Source: Przewalskia tangutica
Taxonomy: Eukaryota; Streptophyta; Magnoliopsida; Solanales; Solanaceae
Assembly: GCA_029844215.1 (NCBI GenBank)
Contig: CM056726.1
Coordinates: forward strand, 32,605,001-32,669,000
Reading direction: 5' to 3'
Length of the DNA stretch: 64,000 bases
The position numbers and the translations under genes were made by a program. Position 1 is the stretch's first letter. Each line of letters begins with the position of its first letter. The notes under the pieces were generated by a model that saw only the letters and a program-made list of their open reading frames with translations, was not told the origin of the DNA and did not search any database. Below are positions 10,953-21,680 of the stretch, in pieces.

Positions 10953-12050
10953 ATGCCTCACGTAAGGCAACCGGGCCTTGAAGGGCAAGCGGCGGAGGCT
11001 GCTAGCGAGACACCCAGTCACGAGGCTCGGGCCCGGTCTATACGAGGCGGCGAGTTCTATGACGCCGCCGGCCAAGACCACAGTACCACACCTCGCTCCC
11101 ACACGGCTGGGGCGGAGGTTAGGCACAGAGAGATGGCCCAGCTTTTGGCTAAAGTTGTGGCCGTCTGAGAGAGATTGGATCGCGGCGGTTCGGTTCGGCT
11201 CGGCTCCATCGCGCCGTGGTACACCGAGGCGAGATAGTTTGAGGCTACGAGATTTCTTGAGTTGTAGCCGCCGGAGTTTTATGGGTCGAGGCGGAGGATG
11301 ATCGCAGGAGTTCATCCGTCGGCTTGAGGATTTTGAGAGTGATCGGGCGTCGGAGACCGAGTCCGTGATCTTTGGTTCACATAGGCTGCGTGATACCGCG
11401 ATCGATTGGTTTGATTCATGGGAGTTATCCGGGAGAGCACGCAGCGTCCCCACTACAGGATGAGTTCTCGAGGCTTTCTCGCTCACTTCTTGCCTCGCGG
11501 ATGAGGAGGCGCGGGTGATAGATTTTTCGCTGAGGCGGAGAGGACGCCTTGTCGAGTACAATGTCGAGTTTGATTCATTGGCTCGATATATCCCGGCATT
11601 GGTAGCGAGATATGGAGGATAGGGTACACCGCTATGTCACCGGGCTGAGACGACTATATGGCGAGTCATGTGCGGGGTTTCTCTCGGCCGTATGGACATT
11701 ACCGCATGCGAGCTCACGCCGCAGATGCGAGGCGCGGTCGGCGAGTGGGCGACGGCGAGAAGAAGGCCGGGGCGGGAGGTCTTCGGTGGTTATCGTGGTG
11801 GCGGCCTCGGCCGCGATCTGGGTCGCACCACGGCCGGCTCGAGCACTCTGCGCGTCCTCGGCCCGGCGAGTTTTCGAGGCGGCAGGGCCCAGGGCTTGAG
11901 CGTCGAGTAGCGCGAATGCGGCGATCGGGACCACCCCGGTGTGGCCGTCGGGGATCCCATTACGGAAGTGTGGTACTACTTTTGGAGCTTATTACGATTG
12001 TGCGGCGGTCACTTTGCGGCCGTCGGCCGGCGTGGCCCGGTGGTAGGGCT
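10953..12050 (+). pseudogene. gag of element B
   Basis: The start ATGCCTCACG aligns with the gag start in D (ATGCCTCGCGGAAGG). The gene is broken into several frames, but gag segments are visible: TWYDS-like residues near 11400-11420, an EYNVEFDSLA stretch near 11548-11585, YVTGLRR near 11630, and a cysteine-rich double zinc-knuckle region near 11914-12010 with a CGDRDHPG-like core. Gag would coat RNA and form the particle. The sequence is much richer in GC than the flanking array. At least four frameshifts would be needed to read it through, so no full product can come from it as written. Confidence 0.75.
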
Positions 12051-12059
12051 CGACCCGAG

Positions 12060-12560
12060 TTCTGTTGCGCCATCATCTCCTACGGTTACTCGCCGAGGCG
12101 AGGTGCTCGTAGGTCAGCCAGTCGCGGCGGTCGTGGCTCGGGTCCCGATTCTAGCGGTCCTCGAACGCATTTATGCTTTGTCGGTAAGCGGGATCGGAGG
12201 CCTCACGATGTCGTCACAGTACCTTATCGGTTCGGGTTTGATGTTTATGCCTTGATAGATCGGGTTCTACTCATCTATATATCTCCCTTGTTGCTAGTAG
12301 GATAGGGATAGAGCACGAGTCCATAGACCCTTTCGAGGTAGCTACGCCGTGGGTGATTCGGTGGTAGCTCGGCGGGTATATAGGGCTTGTCTGTGACCAT
12401 TCTGATCGTCGGACCACTGGCCGACTTGATAGAGTTGGAGATGATTGACTTCGGCGTGATTATGGGGATGGATTGGCTAGCTTCTTGCTATGCCAATGTA
12501 GACTGCAGAGAGAGTAATGCGGTTCCGATTTCTGAGGCCGGTTGTTGAGTGGGAGAGACA
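12060..12560 (+). pseudogene. Aspartic protease region of element B
   Basis: The clearest stretch is 12424-12515, which reads LIELEMIDFGVIMGMDWLAS, the conserved end of chromovirus proteases (the I-x-G-M-D-W-L core). The catalytic D-[ST]-G part upstream is not cleanly readable because of frame breaks between 12240 and 12400. The protease would cleave the gag-pol polyprotein. Confidence 0.7.
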
Positions 12561-12579
12561 CGGTATCGCCGAGGGTAGG

Positions 12580-13420
12580 TTTATTTCCTACCTCAAGGCT
12601 AGGAAGATGGTGCGAAGGGTATATCTACCATCTAGTTCGAGTGTTTGATCTGAGGTGCGGTACCAGTTTTGATCGATTCCGTAGTCGTGAGTTCCCAGAC
12701 GTGTTCCCGGATGACCTCGGGTATCCTCACGAGAGGAGATTGAGTTTTGTATTGACATATTGCGGATACTCGGCCTATTTCCATTCCGCCATACGAATGC
12801 ACTGCCGAGTTGAGAGAGTGAAGGATCGGCTTAGGGATTTGCTAGAGAAGGGTTTCATTAGGCCCGGTGTTTCTCCGCAGAAGCGCCGGTATTGTTCGTG
12901 AAGAAGAAGAAGGGCGGGGCGGCTGCGCATGTGTTGATTACATGCGGTGAACAAGGTGACCATTAAAACGAGATACCCCTCCCGGGATTGATGATTTGTT
13001 CGACCCGATTGCGAGCGCGAGATGTTTCTCCAAGATTGATCTGCGTTAGGGCTATCATCGAGTTCGTGTCGAGAGGTGGATGTCCCTAGAATCGCATTCG
13101 GACGATGCAGGCATTATGAGTTGAGTCATGTCTTTTGGGTTGACGATGCTCGTGGTATTCATGGATTTGATGAACCGAGTGTTCAAACCATTTTGAACAC
13201 GTTGTGATAGTGTTCATTGATGATATCTTGGTTTATTCTCGCTCGGGCGAGGAGCATGCGAGCATTTGAGGCGATCTTGTGATTCTCGAGATCAGCGATT
13301 TATGCGCCAAGTTTTCCAAATGTGAGTTTTGGTTGACTTGATGGCGTTTCTTGGGCATATTGTCGGGTGATGGCATTCGAGTTGATACGGCGAATCGGCG
13401 ATCGAGACTTGGCGAGACCT
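12580..13420 (+). pseudogene. Reverse transcriptase of element B
   Basis: Visible blocks in order: FISYLKARKM-like near 12580-12610, EFPDVFPDDL near 12690-12717, RDLLEKGFIRPGVSP near 12832-12877, the VFVKKK block near 12890-12910, RIDDLFD near 12984-13005, CFSKIDLR near 13021-13047, and the catalytic V-F-I-D-D-I at 13210-13227, followed by LVYSRS. Frames change several times between blocks. The RT copies the element RNA into DNA. The DD pair is intact, so loss of function here comes from frame breaks, some of which coincide with CAG/CTG sites. Confidence 0.85.
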
Positions 13421-14000
13421 ACTACTCGGCTGAGGTTCGCGATTTCTGGGCCTTGCAGTTATTATCGGCGGTTCGTGGAAGTTTGCTTCATCTACGCACC
13501 ATTGACTAGGTGACTCGTAAGCGACCAAGTTCGATGGTGATGCTTGTGGCGGGGTTTCGATTCTTGAAAGAGATTGACGACCGCCCGTTCTTACTCTTCC
13601 GGAGGTCCGGATGGTTACGTCGTGTATTGTGATCGTCGGGCATCGGGTTGGGATGTGTATTGATGCGGCATGGCGGGGTTATAGCATATGCATCCCGGCG
13701 GTGAAGAAACACGAGAGGAACTATCCACCCATGATTTGGAGTTAGCGTAGTGATTCACGCTTTGAAGATCTGGAGGCACTATTTGTATGGGGTTCACGTG
13801 GATATTTATACGGACCACAAGAGCCTCAGATATCTTTCACCGGAGGAGGCGAACTTACGGCGAGGCGGTGGTTAGAGTTGCTTAAGGATTACGATGTTGA
13901 TATCCTATACCACGGGAAGGCGATGTTGTGGCGGATGCTCTTAGTCGTGAGTCGATGGGAGCCTATCGGATGTGCAGCTAGAGAGGAGGACATGGTTCGT
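13421..14000 (+). pseudogene. RNase H of element B
   Basis: After RT, blocks of the Ty3/gypsy RNase H are seen: an RFV-like linker near 13430-13500, VYCDAS-like sequence near 13620-13640, and DIYTDHKSLRY at 13800-13833 with the conserved TDH. RNase H removes RNA from the RNA/DNA hybrid. The region is frameshifted but in the expected order. Confidence 0.75.
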
Positions 14001-14049
14001 GATTTGCATCGATTAGCGAGCCTTGGTGTCCGTTTGATTGATTACGATA

Positions 14050-15330
14050 GCGATGGGGTTAGAGTTCGTGAGGTTGCGAGTCTTCCATCGTCGAGGAGGT
14101 GAAGAGGCAATTCGAGGATCGGCTTTGATTCGATATCGTGATACTGACTCTTCGTGAGGGCAAGGTCCTTTTGAGTAGCACGATGGGGTGCTAAGGTTTG
14201 AGGCGACTGTGTGTTCGGATGTTTGAGACTTGGCGAGTTCTTGGGAAGCACGGCGCGCGTTACTCTATCCATCGGGTCGACCAAGATGTACCACGACCTT
14301 AGATCGTGTATTGGTGGGATGGCTTGAAGAGGGCGTTGCGAGTTCGTAGCTCGGTGCGTGTTGTCGGCAGTGAAGGTAGAGCACGGAGGCACGGTGGTTT
14401 TATTCTGACGATTGAGATCCCGACACGGAAGTGGAAGGTAATCAACATGGACTTCATCGAGGATTACCTCGCACTCGGAGGAGACATGATTCTATATGGG
14501 TTATCGTCGGCGGTGAAATCAGCCCACTTTCTTCCGTCGGGGCGACTTTTGGTACCGAGGATTATGCGGACTTTACATCCGAGATCGTCGATCGCATGGG
14601 TCCCTACTTCGATCATATCGCATGAGGAGCCCGGTTTACGGCTAACTTCCGGAGGTCCTTCCGAGAGTTTAGGGGCCGGTGAGCTGAAATCGCATTTCAT
14701 CCACAGCATGACGGACGACGGCGCACTATCGCACTGCTCTTGAGGATATCTTTGCGAGCACTGTGTTATTGACTCGATGGTAGTTGGGAGGATCATTTTC
14801 CTCTAGTTGAGTTCGCGTATAATAATAGCTACCACTCCAGCATTCAGATGGCGCCTTATGAGGCCTTGTATGGGAGGAAGTGCGGATCGCCTATAGGTTA
14901 GTTCGATGTGGGCGGCGGCTAGTGGGACGGTTGGTACGAAGCGATGGATAAGGTGAAACTTATCCGAGGCGGCTATTAATGGCTCGAGTCGGCAAGTCGT
15001 ATGCGAGATCATCGTCGTCGACATCTTGAGTTCGAGGTTCATGATTGGGTTTTCCTAAAGGTGTCACCCATGAAGGGTGTGATGAGATTCGGGAAGAAGG
15101 GAAGCTGGCCCAAGTACATTGGGCGTTTGGTGTCGCGAGGTAGGCAAGGTTGCCTACGAGTTGGATCTGCCGTCCGATCGGAGGCGATGCATCCGGTGTT
15201 TCACGTATCTATCTTTGAGAGATGTATCGGGATCCATCTAGGGTGCACCGATTGACGATGTCGGTGACCAGGGGTTATCGTATGAGGAGATTCCATAGCG
15301 ATAGTCGATCGTCAGGTTAGGCGTCTGCGG
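14050..15330 (+). pseudogene. Integrase of element B
   Basis: The zinc-binding part is degraded near 14200-14390 (YWWDGLKR near 14307). The core starts with KVINMDFIEDYLA near 14434. A DSIWVIV-like and a SAHFLP block follow in other frames. The end contains SYHSSIQMAPYEALYGR near 14830-14877 and the DWVFLKVSPMKGVMRFGKKG block at 15046-15105. The first catalytic Asp of the DD35E triad is the D of MDF. Frame breaks scatter the rest. Integrase would insert the DNA copy. Confidence 0.8.
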
Positions 15331-15339
15331 ACGAAGGAC

Positions 15340-15432
15340 GTGGCTTCCGTCAAAGTCTTGTGGCGGAACGAGCTCAGGGAGGAGATGACATGGGAAGCCG
15401 AGGAGGACATGAGGCGGAAGTATCCTCACCTA
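15340..15432 (+). pseudogene. Chromodomain at the integrase C-terminus of B
   Basis: VKVLWRNELREEMTWEAEED followed by MRRKYPHLF is the chromodomain of plant chromoviruses of the Tekay/Del lineage: the aromatic pattern W...TWE..E is visible. It would steer integration to chromatin carrying heterochromatin marks. This part is in one open frame, in contrast to the upstream pol. Confidence 0.9.
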
Positions 15433-15581
15433 TTCCCCACATCTCCAGGTAAATTCACTTTCCTACTTACAAATTTTCGTTATCGTTTACGCCATGTGTT
15501 GCTCTGTGGCGTGTGTGGCATTTACAATTGTTTAAGCTTCGATAATCGTCTTGGGAAGGAACATTCGGGACGAATGTTTCT

Positions 15582-15594
15582 AAGGAGGGGAGAA
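15582..15594 (+). other. Polypurine tract of element B
   Basis: AAGGAGGGGAGAA lies directly before the TGTTATACC of the 3' LTR. Confidence 0.9.
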
Positions 15595-16002
15595 TGTTAT
15601 ACCCCGTATTTCCAGAGTATGTACGTAAGGGAATACGTACGAAAGTCTTGCCTTAAAGATAAGCCTTGGACGTTTTATTTTGTACACAACTCACTAAAAG
15701 AATCGTTTCACGAAACGCTTCCACGACTTTAAGTAGAGTAAATTCGGCTATGCCATTTCTTATTTTTGCGGATTTTTCCGAGAGACGAAACATTTTGGAC
15801 TAGCGGGAGGGCGACACTTGTCACCCTCCAATTGATGGACTTGAAATCGTCCATTGGGACGATTTGGACTAGGAGGAGCACGTTTTTTGTGCCTTGTGCA
15901 CAAGTCAAGGAGTTGGTAGGATATTTGTGTATTGTTAATCCTCACCCTACACTTGCCTTGCACTTGTCTAAATCTTGGCCATTGGTTGGCCACTTCTTGA
16001 CC

Positions 16003-16010
16003 TATAAATA
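16003..16010 (+). promoter_or_regulatory. TATA box, 3' LTR of B
   Basis: Same TATAAATACCCCCC as in the 5' LTR. Confidence 0.6.
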
Positions 16011-16723
16011 CCCCCCTTAAGATGAAGAGTTCTTCATCCACAAATTACTTTCCAAGTCTTGAAAAATCCTCTCCTCTCCCTTTGTAGTCTTCTCGTCCAA
16101 AACACCTCCCCCTCCCCTTGTGAAGGCCCTTGGCCGAATACCCCCCTAGCCTAGCCAAAAATCTACCCCCCCCTCCCTTGGTAGAAAAGTTACCTTCTTG
16201 TATCGTTATAATGCCCAAAATACCCTAGCCCAAATACCTTAGTACTTAGTAGAAGTTGTGAAGAACTTCTAAGGTTCTTGGAGCATACAACTTAGGAGCA
16301 AAACCTTGCTCAGCGACTTTTCTAGGATATTATTGGGCTTACCGAGGTAACTAATCCTAATCCTCTTTGAATTAGAATATATATCTTTGTTGTAGTATAA
16401 GGATAAGTATAAATACTTAGAAGTATATCACGTAATAGAATTGAACTGTTAATCACTTAGAAGGGTTTAAAGAAGAATAATCAAAGCAGATTTACATAGG
16501 ATCGTTTCACAAGAACTTATATAGCTCACCGGTAGGGAAGTCTTTGCCCGACTTACCGTAGAATTATGAACCCCCTGTTTAGAATGACCTTCAGAGTAGT
16601 CTTTAATAGATATCTGTGACTATTATAGGCTGACTCTCTGCGCGCGACATATTCAACTTGGCAGGTGGTTTTCGCTGAGAAGGTATGTGATTCTTCCTAA
16701 AGCATGATATTTTACAATATAAC

Positions 16724-16868
16724 TACGGCAATGTCTTTGACTTAAGCCTGAATAATACTTACGGCAATGCCTCACGGCTTAAGCCTGAATAATACTTACG
16801 GCAATGCCTCACGGCTTAAGCCTGAATAATACTTACGGCAATGCCTCACGGCTTAAGCCTGAATAATA
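16724..16868 (+). repeat. 37-bp tandem repeat in the 3' LTR of B
   Basis: Four copies. Three are nearly identical ACTTACGGCAATGCCTCACG + GCTTAAGCCTGAATAAT units; the first is divergent. This is the cleaner copy of the array at 9445-9591. Confidence 0.9.
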
Positions 16869-18046
16869 AAGAACTGAAAACATTTCAAAAGACTAATGAA
16901 TCATATTAACAGAAGAGAACTAATTGGTTTTTAAAAACAGAAGCTTAAGAGTTATACTAGCTTTATGGGAAGTTAAGTATAACCACTTAAGATTGATAAA
17001 AGAAATGAGTTTGCCTATGTGTTTATAACAGACTTATATTGTGAAAAGAATAATAAGATGGTTTGATAAGTAGACATGATATGATGCTATGTGTGTTAGT
17101 ATCTTGTAACGTTTGTATAGGTGAGTATCCTTGTTGTGCTTATGTTGTTTAAAGATAAGTTGTTATGTTAGTATACTATCACTCACCTTGAGATGATCTG
17201 GGGTTAAGCCCTCCGTCTGCGGGGTAGACTCAGCGATGCAGGACCATGATTCGAGAATACCTCATGCGGGTCCGAGGGCCTATGCGAGCTACGAGTTCCA
17301 GTTAGTATGCGGGGTTATGCCTCATGCGGTGCGTGTGGCACGGACAATGAGTCGGGGCGATTTACGCCGAGTAGCTACCCTCGATGCGGGGTTATACCTC
17401 ATGCGGGCCCGTGTGAGTGGCCTATGCGGACTCGGAGTCGAGGATTAGGCTTGCGAGAATGATGATGAGGCGAGTGGCCTGTTTCGATCATTCGCGGCCT
17501 AGACAAGACTCATTCTGATTACTATTGTTGCTCTTGCTTGTGATGTGGCACTATGCGGTTTCTGGTTGTTTCCTACATATTTGTAAACCGGTTTTAAAAA
17601 TGATATGTTTTCATTTAAGTACTTTACTGATTTCGCATACTTAGTACTGTTGTCGACCTCGCTTGGGGCTGCGTTCATGCCGCGGTAAGCGGCAGTGCTA
17701 GATCCGCATCCTTAGGATCTACTTTGGTGTCGGAGCTCCATCTCTTGGAGGCTCTACTTTTGGTATGATCTCACTGTTGTAGATAGTTTATGCGATCGGG
17801 GTATGGCGGGGCCCTGTCCGCCATAGTTGTATATTTCCTTAGAGTGCATGTCATGTTATGCGATTAGTCGGATGTAGCTTCTTTGAACTATGATTATATA
17901 ATATGCCGAAAGGCGATGTTTTCTCACATAAACTGTGTCTTATTTTATAAACTGTTTCATGTCTTGTTTTATATTTCCGCTGATTTCTCTGATGTATGAC
18001 TACTTGGGTGCCCCGGTGAGCACGATCCACGGGCAGAGTCGTGCGA

Positions 18047-18188
18047 CTGCGCACCAACTATCCAACGTTGGTCCGCCCGTAACAAATCAAAGGTTGGTCT
18101 TTCAGTTGATTGCAGGTTGAATATACAATATGATGGAGTTTCTATATTCATCCAACAAAGTAATTTGTTGCCTCCATTTTATGAGGCC
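18047..18188 (+). repeat. Array unit 5, right part
   Basis: Resumes the gag segment (ACCAACTATCCAACGTTGG) after element B and runs to the CATTCGAGG border. Confidence 0.85.
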
Positions 18189-19180
18189 CATTCGAGGTTG
18201 ATTCTCAAAGAAATGCGGAACGCAAAATAGGCATCTTCTAGAGCAACCACCGCCGGAACTTCGCTCGTCTCCACTACGGGTGTTATCTGTCCGGACCTGT
18301 CCGGACCGAGAATCGGACCGATAAGGTTTCGATCCCGAGTCCATATCTGGGACCCGACCCCAAACCTTATTGGTCCGGTTCTCGGTCCGGACCGGTAAGA
18401 ATTTTTCGGGTCGGATTCCGGGCCCGAATTTTCTTTTAATTTTTTTTAAAAATTAAATTTCCAATATTGAAATTGACATTCTCGGACACATTACCATGAA
18501 ATTTGGACGTTGAAATCTTTGTATATCGCGAGATATATAGCTTTGAAAAGAGAAAAAATGTAACGATTTGGGGGAAAAGTGAAATTGATTGGCAAGACGA
18601 ACGTTTTTTGAGAAATAGGCTGCTCCAAACTGCTTTAGCCGTTAATAACGTTAGAACTTTATATCAATTAACTCTAAAAATGTAAAAAGGGCAATATACC
18701 TCTTGGGCGGAGTTGTTTAAAATTCATTGTCGTGCCTTTGAGGTTATCGACCATATCATCCCATTCGAGTCGTCGTCGGATACCACTACAGTGAACACAA
18801 AACTATGATACCGGTTAGATGTTATAGTCTTTCAATGAATTTATGGCACAATTTTGAATGATCTTCTCCATACCATCTTAGAGGCAAATTCTACGGCTCA
18901 ACAGGCGTGGAAACGTTTACAGAATATATTTTAAGATAACAAACTTTCTAGGGCCGTTTATCTTGAACACCAACTTACAAATGTTAAATTGGATGATTTT
19001 TCTAACATCTCCGCCTATTGTCAGGAATTAACGGTACTTGCGGAACAACTATCCAACGTTGGTTCACCCATAACAAATCAAAGGTTGGTCCTTCAGTTGA
19101 TTGCAAGTTGAATGTACAATATGATGGAGTTTCTATATTCATCCCGCAAAGTAATTTGTTGCCTCCCTTTTATGAGGCCC
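18189..19180 (+). repeat. Array unit 6
   Basis: Hairpin form (18305-18372). The gag part has a TAA-type break just after TLKM (18684), in place of the usual open frame. Confidence 0.8.
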
Positions 19181-20070
19181 AGAGGTTGATTCTCGAAGAA
19201 ATGCGGAAAACAAAATAGGCATCTTCTAGAACAACCACCGTCGTAACTGCTCTCGTCTCCACTAGGGGTATTATCGGTCCGGTTCTCAGTCCAAACCGGT
19301 AAGAATTTTCCAGGTAAGGTTCCGGGGCCCAGAGTTTTTTTAAAACTTGAATTTCCAATATTGAAATTGACATTCTCGGACACATTACCACGAAATTTGG
19401 ACGTTGGATCTATTGTATATCGCGAGATATTTAGCTTTAAAAGGGAAAAAATGTAACGATATGGGGGAAAAGTTAAATTAATTGGCAAGACGGACGTTTT
19501 TTGAGAAATAGGCTGCTCCAAACCGCTTTAGCCGTTAATAACGTTAGAACTTTATATCCATTAACTCTGGAAATGGAAAAATGGCAATATACCTCTTGGG
19601 CGGAGTTGTTTAAATTCATTGTCGTGCCTATGAGGTTATCGACCATATCATCCCATTCGAGTCATCGTCGGATACCACTACGGTGAACACAAAACTATGG
19701 TACCGGTTAGATGCTATAGTCCTTCAATGGATTTATTGCACAATTTCGAATGATCTTCTCCATACCATTTTTTGCCAAATTCTACGGCTCAACAGACGTG
19801 GAAACGTGTACAGAATATATTTCAAGATAACAAACTTTCTAGGGCCGTTTATCTTGAACACCAACTTACAAATGTTAAATTGGATGATTTTTCTAACATC
19901 TCTGCCTATTGTCAGGAATTAAAGGTACTTGCGGACCAAATATCCAACGTTGATTCGTTCGTAACAAATCAAAGGTTGGTCCTTCAGTTGATTGCAGGTT
20001 GAATGTACAATATGATGGAGAGTATATGTTCATCCAGCAGAGTAATTCGTTGCCTCCCTTTTATGAGGCC
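19181..20070 (+). repeat. Array unit 7
   Basis: Short GGTCCGG form (19258-19310). A one-base loss in TTTAAATTCATT and a change at TTTTTTGCCAAATT break the gag frame. Confidence 0.8.
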
Positions 20071-21030
20071 CATTCGAGGTTGATTCTCGAAGAAATGCAG
20101 AAATCATAATAGGCATCTTCTAGAGCAACCACCGCTGGAATTGCTCTCATCTCCACTAAGGGTGTTATCAGTTCTTTATGAGAACCGGACCGATAAGATT
20201 TCGGTCCTGAGTCCAGATCCGGGATTGGACCGAAACCTTATCGGTCCGGACCGGTAAGAATTTTCCGGGTTGGGTTCCGGGGCCCGAATTTTATTTTATT
20301 TTAAAATAAATTTTCAATATTGAAATTGACATTCTCTGACACATTACCACGAAATTTGGACGTTGAAATATATTGTATATCGCGAGATATTTATATTTGA
20401 AAAGGGAAAAAATGTAACGATTTGGGGAAAAAGTGAAATTGATTGGCAAGACGGACGTTTTTTGAGAAATAGGCTGCTCCAAAACGCTTTAGCCGTTAAT
20501 AACGTTAGAACTTTATATCCATTAACTCTGGAAATGGAAAAAGGGAAATATACCTTTTGGACGGAGTTGTTTAAAATTCATTGTCGTGCCTATGAGGTTA
20601 TCGATCATATCATCTCATTCGAGTCATCGTCGGATACCACTACGGTGAACACAAAACTATGGTACCGGTTATATGCTATAGTCCTTCAATGGATTTATGG
20701 CATAATTTCGATTGATCTTCTCCATACTATCTTAGAGCCAAATTCTACGGCTCAACAGGAGTGGAAACGTTTACAGAATATATTTCAAGATAACAAACTT
20801 TCTAGGGCCATTTATCTTGAACACCAACTTACAAATGTTAAATTTGATGATTTTTCTAACATCTCTGCCTATTGTCAGTTATTAAAGGTACTTGCGGACC
20901 AACTATCCAACGTTGGTTCGCCCGTAACAAATCAAAGTTTGGTCATTCACTTGATTGCAGGTTGAACGTACAATATGATGGAGTTTCTATGTTCATCCAG
21001 CAAAGTAATTCGTTGCCTCCCTTTTATGAG
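20071..21030 (+). repeat. Array unit 8, joined to copia
   Basis: Hairpin form (20187-20249). Its gag part is open for 200 codons (20363-20965) and then continues, through a stop, into the rest of the copia element, unlike units 1 to 7. Confidence 0.8.
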
Positions 21031-21330
21031 ACCCATTAGAGGTTCATTCTCGAAGAAATGCGGAAAGCATAATAGGCATATTCTAGAGCAACCACCGCCG
21101 GAACTGCTCTCGTCTCCAGTCTCCACCAACTCATTTTTCACTGATTTGGAGTCCCAAAATTCTGTTTTGGGGGGCCATAATAATCGTCAAAATAATGACA
21201 AAAAACGGGGTTCAAACAGAAACAATAAAGGAAAGAATAATGGTGGAAGGGGACGTGGACGGGGCCCTGACCGCCGGCAGGCGTAAGCGGCCGTGCGATG
21301 CGATAACCGATGGGGCGGTACCTACATGGG
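20476..21330 (+). pseudogene. Copia gag
   Basis: Core gag as in the array (TSW/ELFKIHCRAYEVIDHII, LEHQLTNVKFDDFSNISAYC), followed by a stop near 20966. The C-terminal part reads NSFFTDLESQNSVLGGHNNR and then a basic Gly/Arg-rich tail (NNGGRGRGRG) near 21130-21285, which in copia gag precedes a CCHC knuckle. Only a partial RCDNRW is left of the knuckle near 21295. The N-terminal residues are replaced by array lead sequence. Confidence 0.8.
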
Positions 21331-21680
21331 CTGGCCCCACAGTGGGTTTCCCAGTCATGCCCATATCCGACGTCATCGTGAGGCAGGCCTCCTCCTCTTT
21401 AAATCGTCAACCCGGTATTCTATGGTCTCATCCACAACATGCGTTTGCGGCTCAAGCATCGTCTTCGGTTGGATATGCACCCACAGACATTGAAAAAGTC
21501 ATGAACCACATGAATATAAGTGTTTTGGATGAGTCTTGGTACATGGACAAAGGGGCTACGTCACACATGACAACATCTCAAGGTAATCTCTCGTCTTATT
21601 TTAATATGAGCAATAATAAAAATATTATTGTCGACGGTGGGCAGGAAATTCCAATTCGTGGTACTGGTCAGGTACAACTA
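21331..21680 (+). pseudogene. Copia protease, first part
   Basis: SSVGYAPTDIEKVMNHMNIS-like linker, then WYMDKGATSHMT near 21537-21572. This is the retropepsin motif, but with DKG where D-[ST]-G is expected. Then NLSSYFNMSNNKNIIVDGG and IPIRGTGQVQL follow, up to the insertion of C. The protease resumes at 26465. Confidence 0.85.

Larger units (their letters stand above)
8342..18046 (+). mobile_element. Element B: Tekay/Del-type chromovirus, full length but broken
   Basis: A 9.7-kb Ty3/gypsy element with two similar LTRs (TGTTATACCCCG...), a PBS for initiator tRNA-Met, gag, PR, RT, RNase H, IN, a C-terminal chromodomain and a PPT. It sits inside array unit 5. The flanks are CTTGC (8337-8341) and CTGC (18047-18050), a duplication with one base missing. 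The coding region has many frameshifts. The LTRs differ mostly by small indels rather than substitutions, so the insertion looks young. All reading frames are in the plus direction. Confidence 0.95.
15595..18046 (+). repeat. 3' LTR of element B
   Basis: 2452 bp. It starts like the 5' LTR, and its last bases read GTCGTGCGA instead of GTCGTGACA. It keeps more complete CAG/CTG sites than the 5' copy. After it the array unit resumes with CTGCGCACCAACTATCC. Confidence 0.9.
3774..21030 (+). repeat. Eight-unit chimeric tandem array (copia gag plus hAT-like segment), interrupted by element B
   Basis: Landmark TTAATAACGTTAGAAC-like sequences occur near 4134, 5055, 6031, 7005, 7937, 18641, 19543 and 20502, giving units of about 0.90-1.0 kb once element B is removed. 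Each unit has a copia gag fragment (residues like YTSWAELFKIHCRAYEVIDH) ending near GCTCTCGTCTCCACT. It then has AGGGGTGTTATCGGTCCGG with a GGTCCGG-rich segment, a T/A-rich stretch, and a conserved 200-bp lead (GACATTCTCGGACACATTAC, TATATCGCGAGATATT) back into gag. The AGGGGTGTTA and GGTCCGG richness recalls hAT termini, but I see no clear second terminus. The last unit continues into a real copia element, so copia is the likely source of the gag part. Confidence 0.85.
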
